DNA of 64,000 nucleotides from Treponema sp. (GTDB taxonomy: Bacteria; Spirochaetota; Spirochaetia; Treponematales; Treponemataceae). The stretch spans positions 62,001 through 126,000 of the forward strand of contig JAFUTH010000006.1 in NCBI GenBank assembly GCA_017484285.1, given 5' to 3'. A program made the translations under genes and the position numbers. Positions 25,812 through 34,446 of the stretch are shown here, piece by piece (positions within the stretch are counted from its first letter, which is position 1; the number at the start of each line of letters is the position of its first letter). The notes beneath the pieces were generated by a model. That model saw only the letters and a list, made by a program, of their open reading frames with translations. It was not told where the DNA came from and made no database searches.

Positions 25812-26681
25812 TTAGTTTCTCGCATCAGGCGCATAGCCCGCAACTTCCATAACCTGCTCCGGCTCAACTTCAAGCCGAAGCCCTTCCGCAACTGTTCGAA
25901 TGCAGTCAAGTTCGTTCTGTTTTATTCTAAACCAAGAAACCAAACTTGTCACACTCATTGGGTCTTTGTGAAAAAATCGCCTGTATGATTTTATGAGATA
26001 ATTTTTTAAAGCACGCTCTATCCAACACGGGTCAAGCTCCCAAACGACGCCCTCTTCATGCGGATTGAGGAAATCGGCGTACTTCCAGTCCTTCCAATCA
26101 TCATAGGAAGCGACGTCTTTTCCAATGATGGCGATTGCCTCGCGCGCAAGCACGTCGTCTTTCCGATGATGCTCGCCGGCATACACCAAATGCGAGAGAA
26201 TCTCATCTTCCGAAAAATGATAATACACTTTGAGCCGCAGAACCCAGAGAATATTTTTGAAAGAGATTTCCATTTTGTACAGTTTTTCGAGATTCTCGCG
26301 GTCATTTCCTTTGAGCGACGACACCGCGTTCCAAAGCGCCATGATTTTCGCACGGTCGGTCTCATCATTCGCTGTGCCAGAATTTTCGTATTCATAAAAC
26401 GAAAGAATCTCGGAAAGAATCGGAGACGGAGACTCAAACGAGCCGAGCAAATCCTTGTACTGAGAAAGAAAACGCTGCGCCGCCTTTGTTTCGATTTCTT
26501 TGGAGAGCAGCACTTCGGGCACAGAGGGAAGCTCGTCGTCAAACAAGAGCGTGTATAATTCGCGGAGTGATTTTACCTGAAAGAGCTTGTTCGCATTGTC
26601 GCCGACAAAGGACTTTGAAAGAAGCCCGCTCGCCTTCGCGTACACAAAGCTAAAAGCCGCTGACCTATCCAGACTGCCCAT
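25812..26681 (-). CDS. atpC: V-type ATPase subunit C (AC39/d type)
   Basis: About 289 residues. The helical, Tyr/Leu-rich sequence (GSLDRSAAFSFVYAKASGLLSK at its start) and its position directly before subunit I match the funnel-shaped C/d subunit that joins the central shaft to the K ring. This family is weakly conserved, so context carries part of the call. I chose the ATG at 26681, preceded by AGGTG. A GTG two codons earlier is the alternative. Confidence 0.82.
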   Translation of the reverse strand: MGSLDRSAAFSFVYAKASGLLSKSFVGDNANKLFQVKSLRELYTLLFDDELPSVPEVLLSKEIETKAAQRFLSQYKDLLGSFESPSPILSEILSFYEYENSGTANDETDRAKIMALWNAVSSLKGNDRENLEKLYKMEISFKNILWVLRLKVYYHFSEDEILSHLVYAGEHHRKDDVLAREAIAIIGKDVASYDDWKDWKYADFLNPHEEGVVWELDPCWIERALKNYLIKSYRRFFHKDPMSVTSLVSWFRIKQNELDCIRTVAEGLRLEVEPEQVMEVAGYAPDARN

Positions 26682-26689
26682 AGCCACAC

Positions 26690-26998
26690 CTATTTGAAAA
26701 GAACGGAGTCCAGAAACTGGTTGAAAGCCGCGACATCCCGCCCAGCCGCGGAGATTTTTGTTTTGTACGCAGAAATTTGGTCTGATTTTTTGTTGTCAAG
26801 CGCGCTTGTTTTTTCGATGTAAGAAGCCTCGCAGTCGGAAACAATCTGCGCGAACTGTTCTTGAAAGCGTGCGTCAGCCTGCACTTTTGCGGCGGCAATT
26901 TTTTTGTCAGCATCAGCCTGCGCCTGAGATGTTAATGCGGAAGCATTTTGCTCAACTTCCAAAAGATGACTGATTGTATTTACTTCCTTTTCAGACAT
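26690..26998 (-). CDS. Small coiled-coil V-ATPase stalk subunit (G/H-like)
   Basis: 102 residues, almost wholly helical and rich in Ala, Gln, Lys and Glu (ALTSQAQADADKKIAAAKVQ), with no membrane segment. It is the first V-ATPase gene, directly before subunit C, where other bacterial V-ATPase operons carry the G or H stalk partner of subunit E. A good AGAGGTG ribosome site precedes the ATG. The sequence alone is too simple to separate G from H naming. Confidence 0.75.
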   Translation of the reverse strand: MSEKEVNTISHLLEVEQNASALTSQAQADADKKIAAAKVQADARFQEQFAQIVSDCEASYIEKTSALDNKKSDQISAYKTKISAAGRDVAAFNQFLDSVLFK

Positions 26999-27013
26999 GA
27001 TGCACCTCTTGCT

Positions 27014-27481
27014 TTATTCTACTAAAGAGTCTTCGGAATTGCAAATAAAATTGTAAATTTCTGAAGATGATTTTAAGGAAAGGAGATTTTTTACAAAGTC
27101 AGGAAGCTGCAAGACAGTGGCGAGCTGTTTTAAAATCTGGATATGCTGCTCAGTTTCGTTTTCTGCGCCAATAATCATAAAAACGACATGAACGGGCGCT
27201 TTATCGAGAGAATCGTAATCGATTCCGTTTTGAGAGATACCGATTGCCCCGATTGAGCCATGCATAGACGGAATGAGCGCGTGCGGAATACCGACAGAAT
27301 GCATGATGCCCGTCGTCATTTTTGCTTCGCGCTCATTTAAAGTATCCAAAGCTTCCTGTTTGTTGAAGTTTGGATAGTGGGAATGAATGGTTTCTACAAG
27401 TTCCTCAAAAAGCTCATCTTTTTCGGTGCTCGAAAGACTCGCAACAATGGTGTCTTTCGGAAAAATTTGACGTAAAACCAA
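27014..27481 (-). CDS. PTS EIIA domain protein, fructose/PtsN type
   Basis: A 155-residue stand-alone EIIA domain of the mannitol/fructose/nitrogen class. The phosphorylated His is His67 in VGIPHALIP, preceded by REAKMTTGIM. Such proteins transfer phosphate from HPr, or act as regulators in PtsN systems. No EIIB/C permease is nearby, so a regulatory role is more likely. The start appears to be TTG at 27481, because a GAGGG site stands six bases before it and no in-frame ATG fits. It lies between secG and the V-ATPase genes with short gaps, apparently in one transcript. Confidence 0.85.
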   Translation of the reverse strand: MVLRQIFPKDTIVASLSSTEKDELFEELVETIHSHYPNFNKQEALDTLNEREAKMTTGIMHSVGIPHALIPSMHGSIGAIGISQNGIDYDSLDKAPVHVVFMIIGAENETEQHIQILKQLATVLQLPDFVKNLLSLKSSSEIYNFICNSEDSLVE

Positions 27482-27505
27482 AACATTCCCTCGTTATAAG
27501 TACTG

Positions 27506-27922
27506 TTACTGAGCCTGTTCAGCCGGTGCTGTTGTTTCAGATTCAGTTGTTGCAGTTTCTGAAGAAGCAGAAGCGGCTGAATCAGACCACCACTTACCGT
27601 CGGTCGCTTCCGGCGCCGCGGTAGCACCCTCAATGATAGCGCCAGATGCTTCCGCAGCCGCACGCATGTCAGCGTCTGTAGAATCTGATTTTGTTGGCAA
27701 CAACTTTGCGATTGCGAACGTAACGACGAAGAACAAAACGACAAACACAATCGTCGCTTTTGTAAGCACAGAAGCAGAATGAGAACCGAATGCAGCAGAA
27801 TTTCCACCACCGAGCAAACCACCCATTCCACTGTTGTCCTGATCCTGAACAAGCACGAGCAAGACAAGAAGCACACAAATGATTACGAATGCAACTATAA
27901 GCACACCTTTAATAATATCCAT
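27506..27922 (-). CDS. secG: Preprotein translocase subunit SecG
   Basis: 138 residues. Two membrane helices (residues about 4-24 and 53-72) are separated by the Gly-rich loop SGMGGLLGGGNSAAFGSHSAS, the SecG hallmark. An Ala/Glu/Ser/Thr-rich cytoplasmic tail of about 60 residues makes it longer than the usual 75-110. It assists SecYE in protein export. GGAG precedes the ATG. It leads a run with the EIIA gene and the V-ATPase operon. Confidence 0.93.
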   Translation of the reverse strand: MDIIKGVLIVAFVIICVLLVLLVLVQDQDNSGMGGLLGGGNSAAFGSHSASVLTKATIVFVVLFFVVTFAIAKLLPTKSDSTDADMRAAAEASGAIIEGATAAPEATDGKWWSDSAASASSETATTESETTAPAEQAQ

Positions 27923-27967
27923 TTTTTTTCTCCAAAGAATGAAAACAATTAGAAATAAGTAGAGAAT

Positions 27968-27996
27968 ATATTATAGAATTGTCGGATTGTAGTCAA
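27968..27996 (-). promoter_or_regulatory. Promoter of secG and probably of the EIIA/V-ATPase run
   Basis: On the minus strand TTGACT (27996-27991), 17 bases, TAATAT (27973-27968); an overlapping TATAAT gives a 15-base spacer. An AATTGT/ACAATT inverted pair spans the -35 area and could be an operator. I see no second promoter before the V-ATPase genes. Confidence 0.7.
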
Positions 27997-28028
27997 CAAT
28001 TCCGTTGTTTTGTTTTCTCATCACGTGG

Positions 28029-29438
28029 TTAAATTTGGATTCCGAAAACCTTCCGCACATGAAAGCCCTGCCTGCGGAACAGAACCACCGCCACCACGAG
28101 AGAAAGGCATTCGGCAAATACAAAGGTGAGCCACACGAGCCATTCTGAATTCTGAGAAGAAAGAGCCACGCGCATCAAAATATATGCTGGCGGCAAGACA
28201 AGCACGAACTGTCGCAAAAGCGAAATCACGAGCGAGGCAAGTCCGTTTCCCAGAGCCTGAAAAACGCCCTGCAAGGCAATGTTCGAGCCGGCAAAGACAA
28301 AACTGAGCGAAATAAGGCGCATCGCACTCACGCACAGGGCTTCGGTGTGCCCCGCCAAGCCGAACACTCGCGCAAACGGCACGGAACCGGCTTCAAGCAA
28401 AACCACGCCAAAAAGCATAATCGCGAGCGTGTACAAAACGCCGTATTTGATGCCGTCGCTCACCCGCGCCTGATTTTTCATGCCGAAGTTGAACGCCACA
28501 ATCGGCATAATCGCGTCACGAAGCCCGAACGCGGCGAACAGAATGAACTGCTGGATTTTGTAATACAAGCCGTATGCCGTCACCACATCTTCGCCAAGCC
28601 GCACAAAAATGATATTCAGCCCGTACGTCATAATCGACATGAGTGCCTGCGCGATAATCGCCGGAAGCCCGATTGAATAAATCACCGTGATAAAGCGCAG
28701 ATTCGGCTTCAAAAACGCGGGCTTAAACGGAATTGCCCTGTTTTTCTTAAAATGGAACGCCGCGCCCATCGCCATAGAAACCACCTGCCCGATGACCGTC
28801 GCCCATGCAGCCCCTTTTACGCCGAGCGCGGGAAAGCCCAATAGCCCGTAAATCATAATCGGGTCTAAAATCATGTTCGCCACCGCACCGCTCACCTGCG
28901 CAATCGTCGAAAAGAGCGAAAGCCCCGTTGACTGCAATAATTTCTCAAAAATCGAAAAGAACACGATTCCGAACGAGTACACACAGCAGATTTCAAGATA
29001 GTCCGTTGCCATTCGTGCGATTTCGTCGTTCATCGTCTGCGAACGAATGTAAAAATCCACGCCGAAAAGCCCGAACACAAGGAAAAACACATAAATCACC
29101 GCGCACAAAAACATGCCGTTTCCCGCGATTCTTCCCGCTTTTTCAGGTCTCCCCTGCCCGAGCGTGCGTGACACGAACACATTCACGCCCACACCAGTTC
29201 CGATTCCCACCGCGACCATAAGGATTTGCACCGGGAAAGCAAGCGTGAGTGCGTTCAAAGCCATCTCGCCGCCTCGAGCCATATTCGACACAAACGCCGA
29301 GTCCACGATATTGTAGACCGCCTGCAACGCCATCGAAAGAATCATCGGAATCCCCATTTTGAGCATCAGCGATTTTACGGGCACAACGGCGAGCGGATTT
29401 TCTGTAACCGTCGTTTTTGAACTAAGATTTTCGTTCAT
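28029..29438 (-). CDS. MATE-family multidrug/solute efflux transporter
   Basis: 469 residues with about twelve membrane helices. MATE features include an N-terminal MGIPMILSMALQAVYNIVDSAF and a central repeat start (SIGLPAIIAQALMSIMTYGLN), showing the two-fold internal symmetry. It exchanges Na+ or H+ for organic cations or drugs in the inner membrane; the substrate cannot be read. GAGGT precedes the ATG at 29438. It is separated from the che operon upstream by a terminator and from secG downstream by a promoter. Confidence 0.93.
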   Translation of the reverse strand: MNENLSSKTTVTENPLAVVPVKSLMLKMGIPMILSMALQAVYNIVDSAFVSNMARGGEMALNALTLAFPVQILMVAVGIGTGVGVNVFVSRTLGQGRPEKAGRIAGNGMFLCAVIYVFFLVFGLFGVDFYIRSQTMNDEIARMATDYLEICCVYSFGIVFFSIFEKLLQSTGLSLFSTIAQVSGAVANMILDPIMIYGLLGFPALGVKGAAWATVIGQVVSMAMGAAFHFKKNRAIPFKPAFLKPNLRFITVIYSIGLPAIIAQALMSIMTYGLNIIFVRLGEDVVTAYGLYYKIQQFILFAAFGLRDAIMPIVAFNFGMKNQARVSDGIKYGVLYTLAIMLFGVVLLEAGSVPFARVFGLAGHTEALCVSAMRLISLSFVFAGSNIALQGVFQALGNGLASLVISLLRQFVLVLPPAYILMRVALSSQNSEWLVWLTFVFAECLSLVVAVVLFRRQGFHVRKVFGIQI

Positions 29439-29462
29439 GTTTCACCTCAAAAAAAATTTAAA

Positions 29463-29522
29463 CAAAAAAAAGCGCGTAGCCCTAAAACAGTTGGTTTTAC
29501 GCTGTTTTAAGAGCTACGCGCT
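29463..29522 (-). terminator. Terminator of the che operon
   Basis: On the minus strand a ten-base stem AGCGCGTAGC/GCTACGCGCT encloses an inner TAAAACAG/CTGTTTTA stem and is followed by a T-rich run of seven T residues. It lies about 40 bases after cheY and before the MATE gene. Confidence 0.9.
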
Positions 29523-29563
29523 GTGTGAGAAATATAAATTATTTTTGAAGTTTTGTCAAAAAC

Positions 29564-29998
29564 TTATTTCATTGCCGCAGAGATTCGCTCAAGAACCTTC
29601 TTGCGGTCAAGTGGTTTGACAATGTAGTTCTTAGCACCAAGAAGAAGTGATTTTTTAACCAATTCCTCTTTGCCGAGAGCACTAACCATGACGACGCGAG
29701 CGTTCTTGTCAAAAGCGACAATCTGCTCAAGAGCTGTGATACCGTCCATGCGAGGCATAGTAATATCCATGGTTACCAAGTCAACATTCGGACACAGTTC
29801 CTTGTATTTATCAACGCCGTCCTTACCGTCAACAGCTGTTGCAACGACCTCATATCCTTCACTGGTGAGAATCTGCCCGAGCTGCTTTGCGACGAACATT
29901 GAGTCGTCTACAACGAGTACGCGGATTTTTGTTCCGTCAGCATTCATGCCCTCTGGCGGACGCTCATTGATTGAAGGAAAATCCTGTTTTGTTTTCAT
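29564..29998 (-). CDS. cheY: Chemotaxis response regulator CheY
   Basis: A 144-residue single receiver domain. The acidic pair is at Asp31-Asp32 (VVDDSMF), the phosphorylated residue is Asp78 (VTMDITMPRMDG), the switch Ser is at 106 and Lys128 is in IVKPLD. Compared with the standard CheY it has about 24 extra residues at the N terminus. It carries the signal from CheA to the flagellar motor. AAGGAG precedes the ATG. It is the last gene of cheA-cheW/R-cheX-cheY. Confidence 0.95.
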   Translation of the reverse strand: MKTKQDFPSINERPPEGMNADGTKIRVLVVDDSMFVAKQLGQILTSEGYEVVATAVDGKDGVDKYKELCPNVDLVTMDITMPRMDGITALEQIVAFDKNARVVMVSALGKEELVKKSLLLGAKNYIVKPLDRKKVLERISAAMK

Positions 29999-30018
29999 TT
30001 TGGCACTCCTTATCCTTA

Positions 30019-30504
30019 TTACATGCGTTCGCGGATTGCGACGTTAACTTCGATTTTACCACATTCAGTGATGAGAGGAACGATAAGCGCCTCTACACTG
30101 TTTGCTGAACTGCCGCCCAACGCAGCAATTTCCATTTTTTCACCAGCGAAAAGAGCCGGCGGTGTAAGGTCGAACTTGAATCCAAGCTCATGCAACTTGG
30201 TGACAGCCTGAGCCGTGATGAGGTTTGCAAGCTCGCTGATGGTAGCTTTTGCAAGGTCATCGAATTTCGTGAGCGTCTCGCCGTTCATTGCAGAAGCGAT
30301 GTTCAAAGCGGTTTCAAACGTCATGTCAAAAAGAACACGACCTTCAACATCGCCTGCAAGACCAACGAGGGCTGCAACTCCCATTACCGGCATGGCGGTA
30401 GATTTGAGATACAAATCACCGCGCGTAACAGTTGCGCCACCAAGCACTTCTTTCAAAATCTGATATGAAGTTTCTACAAATGGGTTAATGTACTCTACTC
30501 TCAT
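30019..30504 (-). CDS. cheX: CheX, CheY-P phosphatase
   Basis: A 161-residue CheX. The catalytic E-x-x-N pair is seen in ISELANLITAQ, and the C-terminal half repeats the fold. CheX removes phosphate from CheY-P and replaces CheZ in spirochaetes. CAGGAG precedes the ATG at 30504. Its place between cheW and cheY is the usual spirochaete order. Confidence 0.93.
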   Translation of the reverse strand: MRVEYINPFVETSYQILKEVLGGATVTRGDLYLKSTAMPVMGVAALVGLAGDVEGRVLFDMTFETALNIASAMNGETLTKFDDLAKATISELANLITAQAVTKLHELGFKFDLTPPALFAGEKMEIAALGGSSANSVEALIVPLITECGKIEVNVAIRERM

Positions 30505-30521
30505 GAGTTTCTACTCCTGTA

Positions 30522-31925
30522 TTATTTTTTTCCAAAAATTGTCAATGAACCGACTTTTGTTTCAGTCCACTTATCATTGCCTTCCAAAGATTCATTCTGA
30601 CCGAGGAACACGACACCGTTTCCTTTGAGCTTTTCAGCGAAATCAGTAATGACAGTCTGCTGGGAAGCAGCAGGAAGGAATGACAGCAAATCCCTCGCGA
30701 AAATTATATCACAAGTCGGCAAATTGTTGGTATTAGCACAATCATGATATTCGAACATAATACTGTCACGAATCTCAGAAATGAACGTGAAATCACCATT
30801 TGCCTTTTTTGTGATATACGGCGCATACCAATCGTTTGCAACATCACCAGGGACTGCAAGCAACGGTGCATTTGACACATTCAGCAAATCAACCTCATGC
30901 GCGTAAATTCTGATTTTTGCCTCAGGATAGCGCTTTTTAAGGAGACATGCCAACGAATATGTCTCACAACCTTTTCCACAACCAGGATTCCAAACAACAA
31001 TCTGTTTTGCAGTATTGTCGGGAAGTGCCTTGTAAACAGAATCTGCATACGCTTTATCCCACCACGTTCCATTGAACGGAGAATAGAAATCTTTAAGGAA
31101 GAGGTCGGCATCGGTAGCTGACTGGAGCTGCGTTTTGTCTTTACCTCGCTCTTTTTCCCATTCCCTGTAGCGTTTTTGCATCCATTTATCATTAAGAGCG
31201 GAAGCCGTAAACTTTCGCATTGTTGCCAAAGACTCAACTACGAACGAATAATCGACTTTCTCTTCTTTCACTGGCGCGGCGCTTTTTGCGGGCTGTGATT
31301 TTTTTGCTCCGGGTGAAACAGATATTCGAGCCGACATTTCTTTTACGACGTCAGCCTCAGCAGACTTTACATCGGCTTTTGAACCAAAGATGCGTTCAAT
31401 ATCAAGGAGAATGTACAGTCTGTTGTTTACCTCAACGACACCCTGAATATATTTGATGTTGATATCACCAAACAAGGGGTGCGGCGGATTAATGCTTGAC
31501 TTTTGGATTCCGACAACTTTGTCGATCTCATCGACAACAACACCAAAAGTAAGCTCACCGATCGAAACGATGAGCATGTTTTCCAATGCGTCATACTCAC
31601 GCTCTGGCATGTCGATGTTAAAGAACAATCGCAAGTCAATAATTGGGATAATATCGCCACGAAGATTATAAACACCGAGGACGAACGGCAACGCATTCGG
31701 AACATAGGTGAATCTGCCAGCCTTAGCGATTTCCTTAACCTTCATGATGTCGATTGCATAGTCTTTCCCTGCAAGAGAGAACGTGACCATTTTATAATCG
31801 ACGACAACCATATTGTCAGGCTTTTCTGGAGTAGCGGTATCTGCGCCCACCACATTCTGGAGATTGCCCAAACTTTCCTTAAGAACGGAGTTGATTGAAG
31901 GTTTTTCGTCTGTTGTATTTGCCAT
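30522..31925 (-). CDS. CheW adaptor fused to a CheR-like methyltransferase domain
   Basis: 467 residues in two parts. Residues about 42-185 are a CheW domain (GVYNLRGDIIPIIDLRLFF). After a Lys/Pro/Ala linker, residues about 230-467 resemble CheR: NPGCGKGCETYSLA in place of the SAM loop GCSTGEEPYSLA, IIFARDLLSFL in place of the F-C-R-N-x-x-I-Y-F motif, and GVVFLGQNESL near the end. Several usual residues are altered, so methyltransferase activity is doubtful. A CheW-CheR-like hybrid is known from Treponema denticola, where it takes part in the receptor array. It lies between cheA and cheX. Confidence 0.9.
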   Translation of the reverse strand: MANTTDEKPSINSVLKESLGNLQNVVGADTATPEKPDNMVVVDYKMVTFSLAGKDYAIDIMKVKEIAKAGRFTYVPNALPFVLGVYNLRGDIIPIIDLRLFFNIDMPEREYDALENMLIVSIGELTFGVVVDEIDKVVGIQKSSINPPHPLFGDINIKYIQGVVEVNNRLYILLDIERIFGSKADVKSAEADVVKEMSARISVSPGAKKSQPAKSAAPVKEEKVDYSFVVESLATMRKFTASALNDKWMQKRYREWEKERGKDKTQLQSATDADLFLKDFYSPFNGTWWDKAYADSVYKALPDNTAKQIVVWNPGCGKGCETYSLACLLKKRYPEAKIRIYAHEVDLLNVSNAPLLAVPGDVANDWYAPYITKKANGDFTFISEIRDSIMFEYHDCANTNNLPTCDIIFARDLLSFLPAASQQTVITDFAEKLKGNGVVFLGQNESLEGNDKWTETKVGSLTIFGKK

Positions 31926-31936
31926 ACATCTTCTCC

Positions 31937-34321
31937 TTATTCACCGAAACCAGTTTCTTGTCGAGCCTGAATCTCCTGACGAACGCCAAGTTCAAGCAAC
32001 TGAGTAACATCGATAATCAACGATACAGAACCATCGCCCAGAATAGAAGCACCTGAAATGCCCGGCGACTGGGTGAATTGGTCACGCAACGGTTTGATAA
32101 CGACATCTTCCTCACCAATGAGATTATCGACCATAACACCGATTTTTTTGTCCTGAGAACCAACGATGACAACAAAGCAATAGTCGCCGTCTTCGTTTGT
32201 ACGGATATTGAACAAGCGGCTCAAACGAAGCACGCTGATAACCTCGTTTCGGACATTCAAGACCTCATAGTTATCGATAGTGTTGATTTCAGATTTTTTA
32301 ACACGAACACTCTCGATGACAGAGGCAATCGGAATCGAATAGACTTCGCGACCGACACGGACAAGCAAGCCTTGAATAATAGCCAATGTAAGCGGCAATC
32401 GGATAGAGAATTTTGACCCCTTACCGTGCTCGCTCGTGACTTGAATCGTGCCGTTGAGCTTTTCAATCATGGTTTTGACGACATCAAGACCAACGCCACG
32501 CCCAGAAACATTCGTGATTTTTTCTGCGGTTGAGAAGCCCGGCAGGAAGATAAGCTGCGCAGCCTCTTGATCGCTCAACACTTTGCTCGGATGAATGAGT
32601 CCCTTGCTGATGGCTTTTGCCTTTACCTTTTCGACATTGATACCACCGCCGTCATCGACGACATCGATTACAATGCTGTTGCCCTCGTTAGCCGCTTTGA
32701 GAAGAACCGTACCTGTCTCGTCTTTGCCGGCATTTTTGCGCTCTTCGGGCGACTCGATGCCGTGGTCAACAGAGTTTCGGACACAGTGCATGATTGGATC
32801 CATGAGGTCGTCAACAACGGTTTTATCCAATTCAGTGTCTTCACCTTCGAGAAGCAGATTGACTTTTTTGCCCAAGTCTTTTTGCAAATCGCGAACGACA
32901 CGCGGGAAGCGATCGAAAACCTGACTGATAGGAACCATTCGGATTTTCATGATGCCTTCCTGCAACTCGCCGGTGATTCGGCCGAGATTCTGCGTAGAAG
33001 AGTGGAATTTAGAGTTCAAATCTTTGAAACGATTTTCGAATGCATCAAAGAACGTGGCGATATCACCGAACTCGTTCGTGATGTTCGTCTTAATATCTTT
33101 GACAGCAACACCATTCTGGATTTCCTCGAGATATTGAGGAAGCTGTTCGAACATGCGACGCACTTTTTCTTTGTAAGAAGTGTCGAGCGTTTGGAACTGA
33201 ATGAGCATGTCCGCGAACTGTTGCTGGCTCTGGTTGAAAGAAGCCTTTGTGATGACCGTTTCTGAAACAAGGTTCATGAGGTTGTCGACGCGCTTTGAAT
33301 CGACGCGGAGAATCGTACTCTGCTGAGCGTGTCCAGAAGCAGGAGCCGTTTTTGCGGCAGCTTTTGGAGCTTCTTTTTTGGGAGCTTCGGCAGCAGGAGC
33401 CGCAGGCTGCGGTGCAGGCGCAGTCTCCGCGGGCTTAGGAGCCGCAGCTACAGGAGCAGGAGCCGCCTGAGGTGCAGGTGCACTCTCAACTGCCCCAGAA
33501 TCGCTCGCAACCGCATTGTCAAGATTTTTAGCATCGACGCTCAGAGTAACATCGTCAAGGAATGCAGTGTCCTCAAGCTGTTCAGCAGTATTTGAAGTTG
33601 CGACGAAATAGATGACTTCTTTGTGGAATTCGTCTTCATACAAGGCATCGAAATCAGGAATCGTCTTAAGGACGGTACCGCACGCCTTGAGAGCAGCAAA
33701 CACCTGAATGCCGCCGACCGAATTCATCGGGTTGTTCTCGTCAAAGGTGACGGAGACAGACCACAACTTCTGACCAGGCTCACAGCCCTGTTTAAGTTCG
33801 GTGAGCTCGTACTCAGAAAGTGCAACCGTCGGAGCACTCGCTGACGGAGCAGGAGAGGCCGAAGCAGCAGGTGCGGGGGAAGGACTCACAGCAGCCTTAG
33901 GTGCAGCAGCAGGCGCACCGCCTCCACCAACAATCATCGCCTTGATTTTGTCGGTAATTTCGTCAACACTCTCGCCATAGACCGAACCATTGGTACGAGC
34001 CTCAAGCATTGCCTTTATAACATCAAGTGCTGTTAAAAGAGTGTCCACGACATCTTCAGTAACTTTTACTTTGTCAGAACGAACCTCGTCGAGAAGATCT
34101 TCCATTGTGTGCGCAAAATGAGCAATCTCAGAAAATTCAACCGTAGCAGAATTTCCTTTGAGTGTATGAGCTGCGCGGAAAATCTCGTCGATTGCGTCAT
34201 GGTTGTTTGGGTCATTCTCGATAGCAAGGATGTTACTCTCAAGATTGTCAACCATCAGTTCAGACTCAGAGAAGTAGTCTTTTAACAATTCTTCGTTTGT
34301 AGCGTCAAGATAATCACTCAT
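31937..34321 (-). CDS. cheA: Chemotaxis histidine kinase CheA
   Basis: 794 residues. The Hpt (P1) domain carries phospho-His52 in RAAHTLKGNS. An Ala/Pro linker leads to a P2-like domain at about 165-270, and a second long Ala/Pro/Lys linker follows. P3 dimerisation, the P4 kinase (SVDHGIE, VVDDGGGI and GRGVGLDVV for the N, G1 and G2 boxes) and a CheW-like P5 complete it. It phosphorylates CheY in response to receptors. The ATG has no Shine-Dalgarno sequence; a sigma-70-type -10 box lies seven bases upstream, and a perfect FliA-type -10 lies about 100 bases upstream. Confidence 0.97.
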   Translation of the reverse strand: MSDYLDATNEELLKDYFSESELMVDNLESNILAIENDPNNHDAIDEIFRAAHTLKGNSATVEFSEIAHFAHTMEDLLDEVRSDKVKVTEDVVDTLLTALDVIKAMLEARTNGSVYGESVDEITDKIKAMIVGGGGAPAAAPKAAVSPSPAPAASASPAPSASAPTVALSEYELTELKQGCEPGQKLWSVSVTFDENNPMNSVGGIQVFAALKACGTVLKTIPDFDALYEDEFHKEVIYFVATSNTAEQLEDTAFLDDVTLSVDAKNLDNAVASDSGAVESAPAPQAAPAPVAAAPKPAETAPAPQPAAPAAEAPKKEAPKAAAKTAPASGHAQQSTILRVDSKRVDNLMNLVSETVITKASFNQSQQQFADMLIQFQTLDTSYKEKVRRMFEQLPQYLEEIQNGVAVKDIKTNITNEFGDIATFFDAFENRFKDLNSKFHSSTQNLGRITGELQEGIMKIRMVPISQVFDRFPRVVRDLQKDLGKKVNLLLEGEDTELDKTVVDDLMDPIMHCVRNSVDHGIESPEERKNAGKDETGTVLLKAANEGNSIVIDVVDDGGGINVEKVKAKAISKGLIHPSKVLSDQEAAQLIFLPGFSTAEKITNVSGRGVGLDVVKTMIEKLNGTIQVTSEHGKGSKFSIRLPLTLAIIQGLLVRVGREVYSIPIASVIESVRVKKSEINTIDNYEVLNVRNEVISVLRLSRLFNIRTNEDGDYCFVVIVGSQDKKIGVMVDNLIGEEDVVIKPLRDQFTQSPGISGASILGDGSVSLIIDVTQLLELGVRQEIQARQETGFGE

Positions 34322-34328
34322 AGTATCT

Positions 34329-34356
34329 ATTTTAACCGTTAGATTCCCAAAGTCAA
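34329..34356 (-). promoter_or_regulatory. Sigma-70-type, possibly leaderless promoter of cheA
   Basis: On the minus strand TTGACT (34356-34351), 16 bases, TAAAAT (34334-34329), then seven bases to the ATG at 34321. The start point should fall at or next to the ATG. Confidence 0.6.
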
Positions 34357-34417
34357 GTAAAAAAGAAAGATTATTTTAATGTATGAATCATTTTTTCTTT
34401 ATTTACGTCCTTCCGTA

Positions 34418-34446
34418 TTATCGGCACGAATTCCCCTATTTCTTTA
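34418..34446 (-). promoter_or_regulatory. Candidate FliA (sigma-28) promoter of the che operon
   Basis: On the minus strand GCCGATAA (34425-34418) matches the flagellar sigma -10 box exactly. TAAAGAAA (34446-34439) resembles its -35 box, but the spacing is two bases longer than consensus. It overlaps the end of purN. Confidence 0.5.

Noticed and set aside
32567-33265. 232-codon plus-strand frame opposite cheA
   Set aside because: Antisense shadow of the CheA kinase region.
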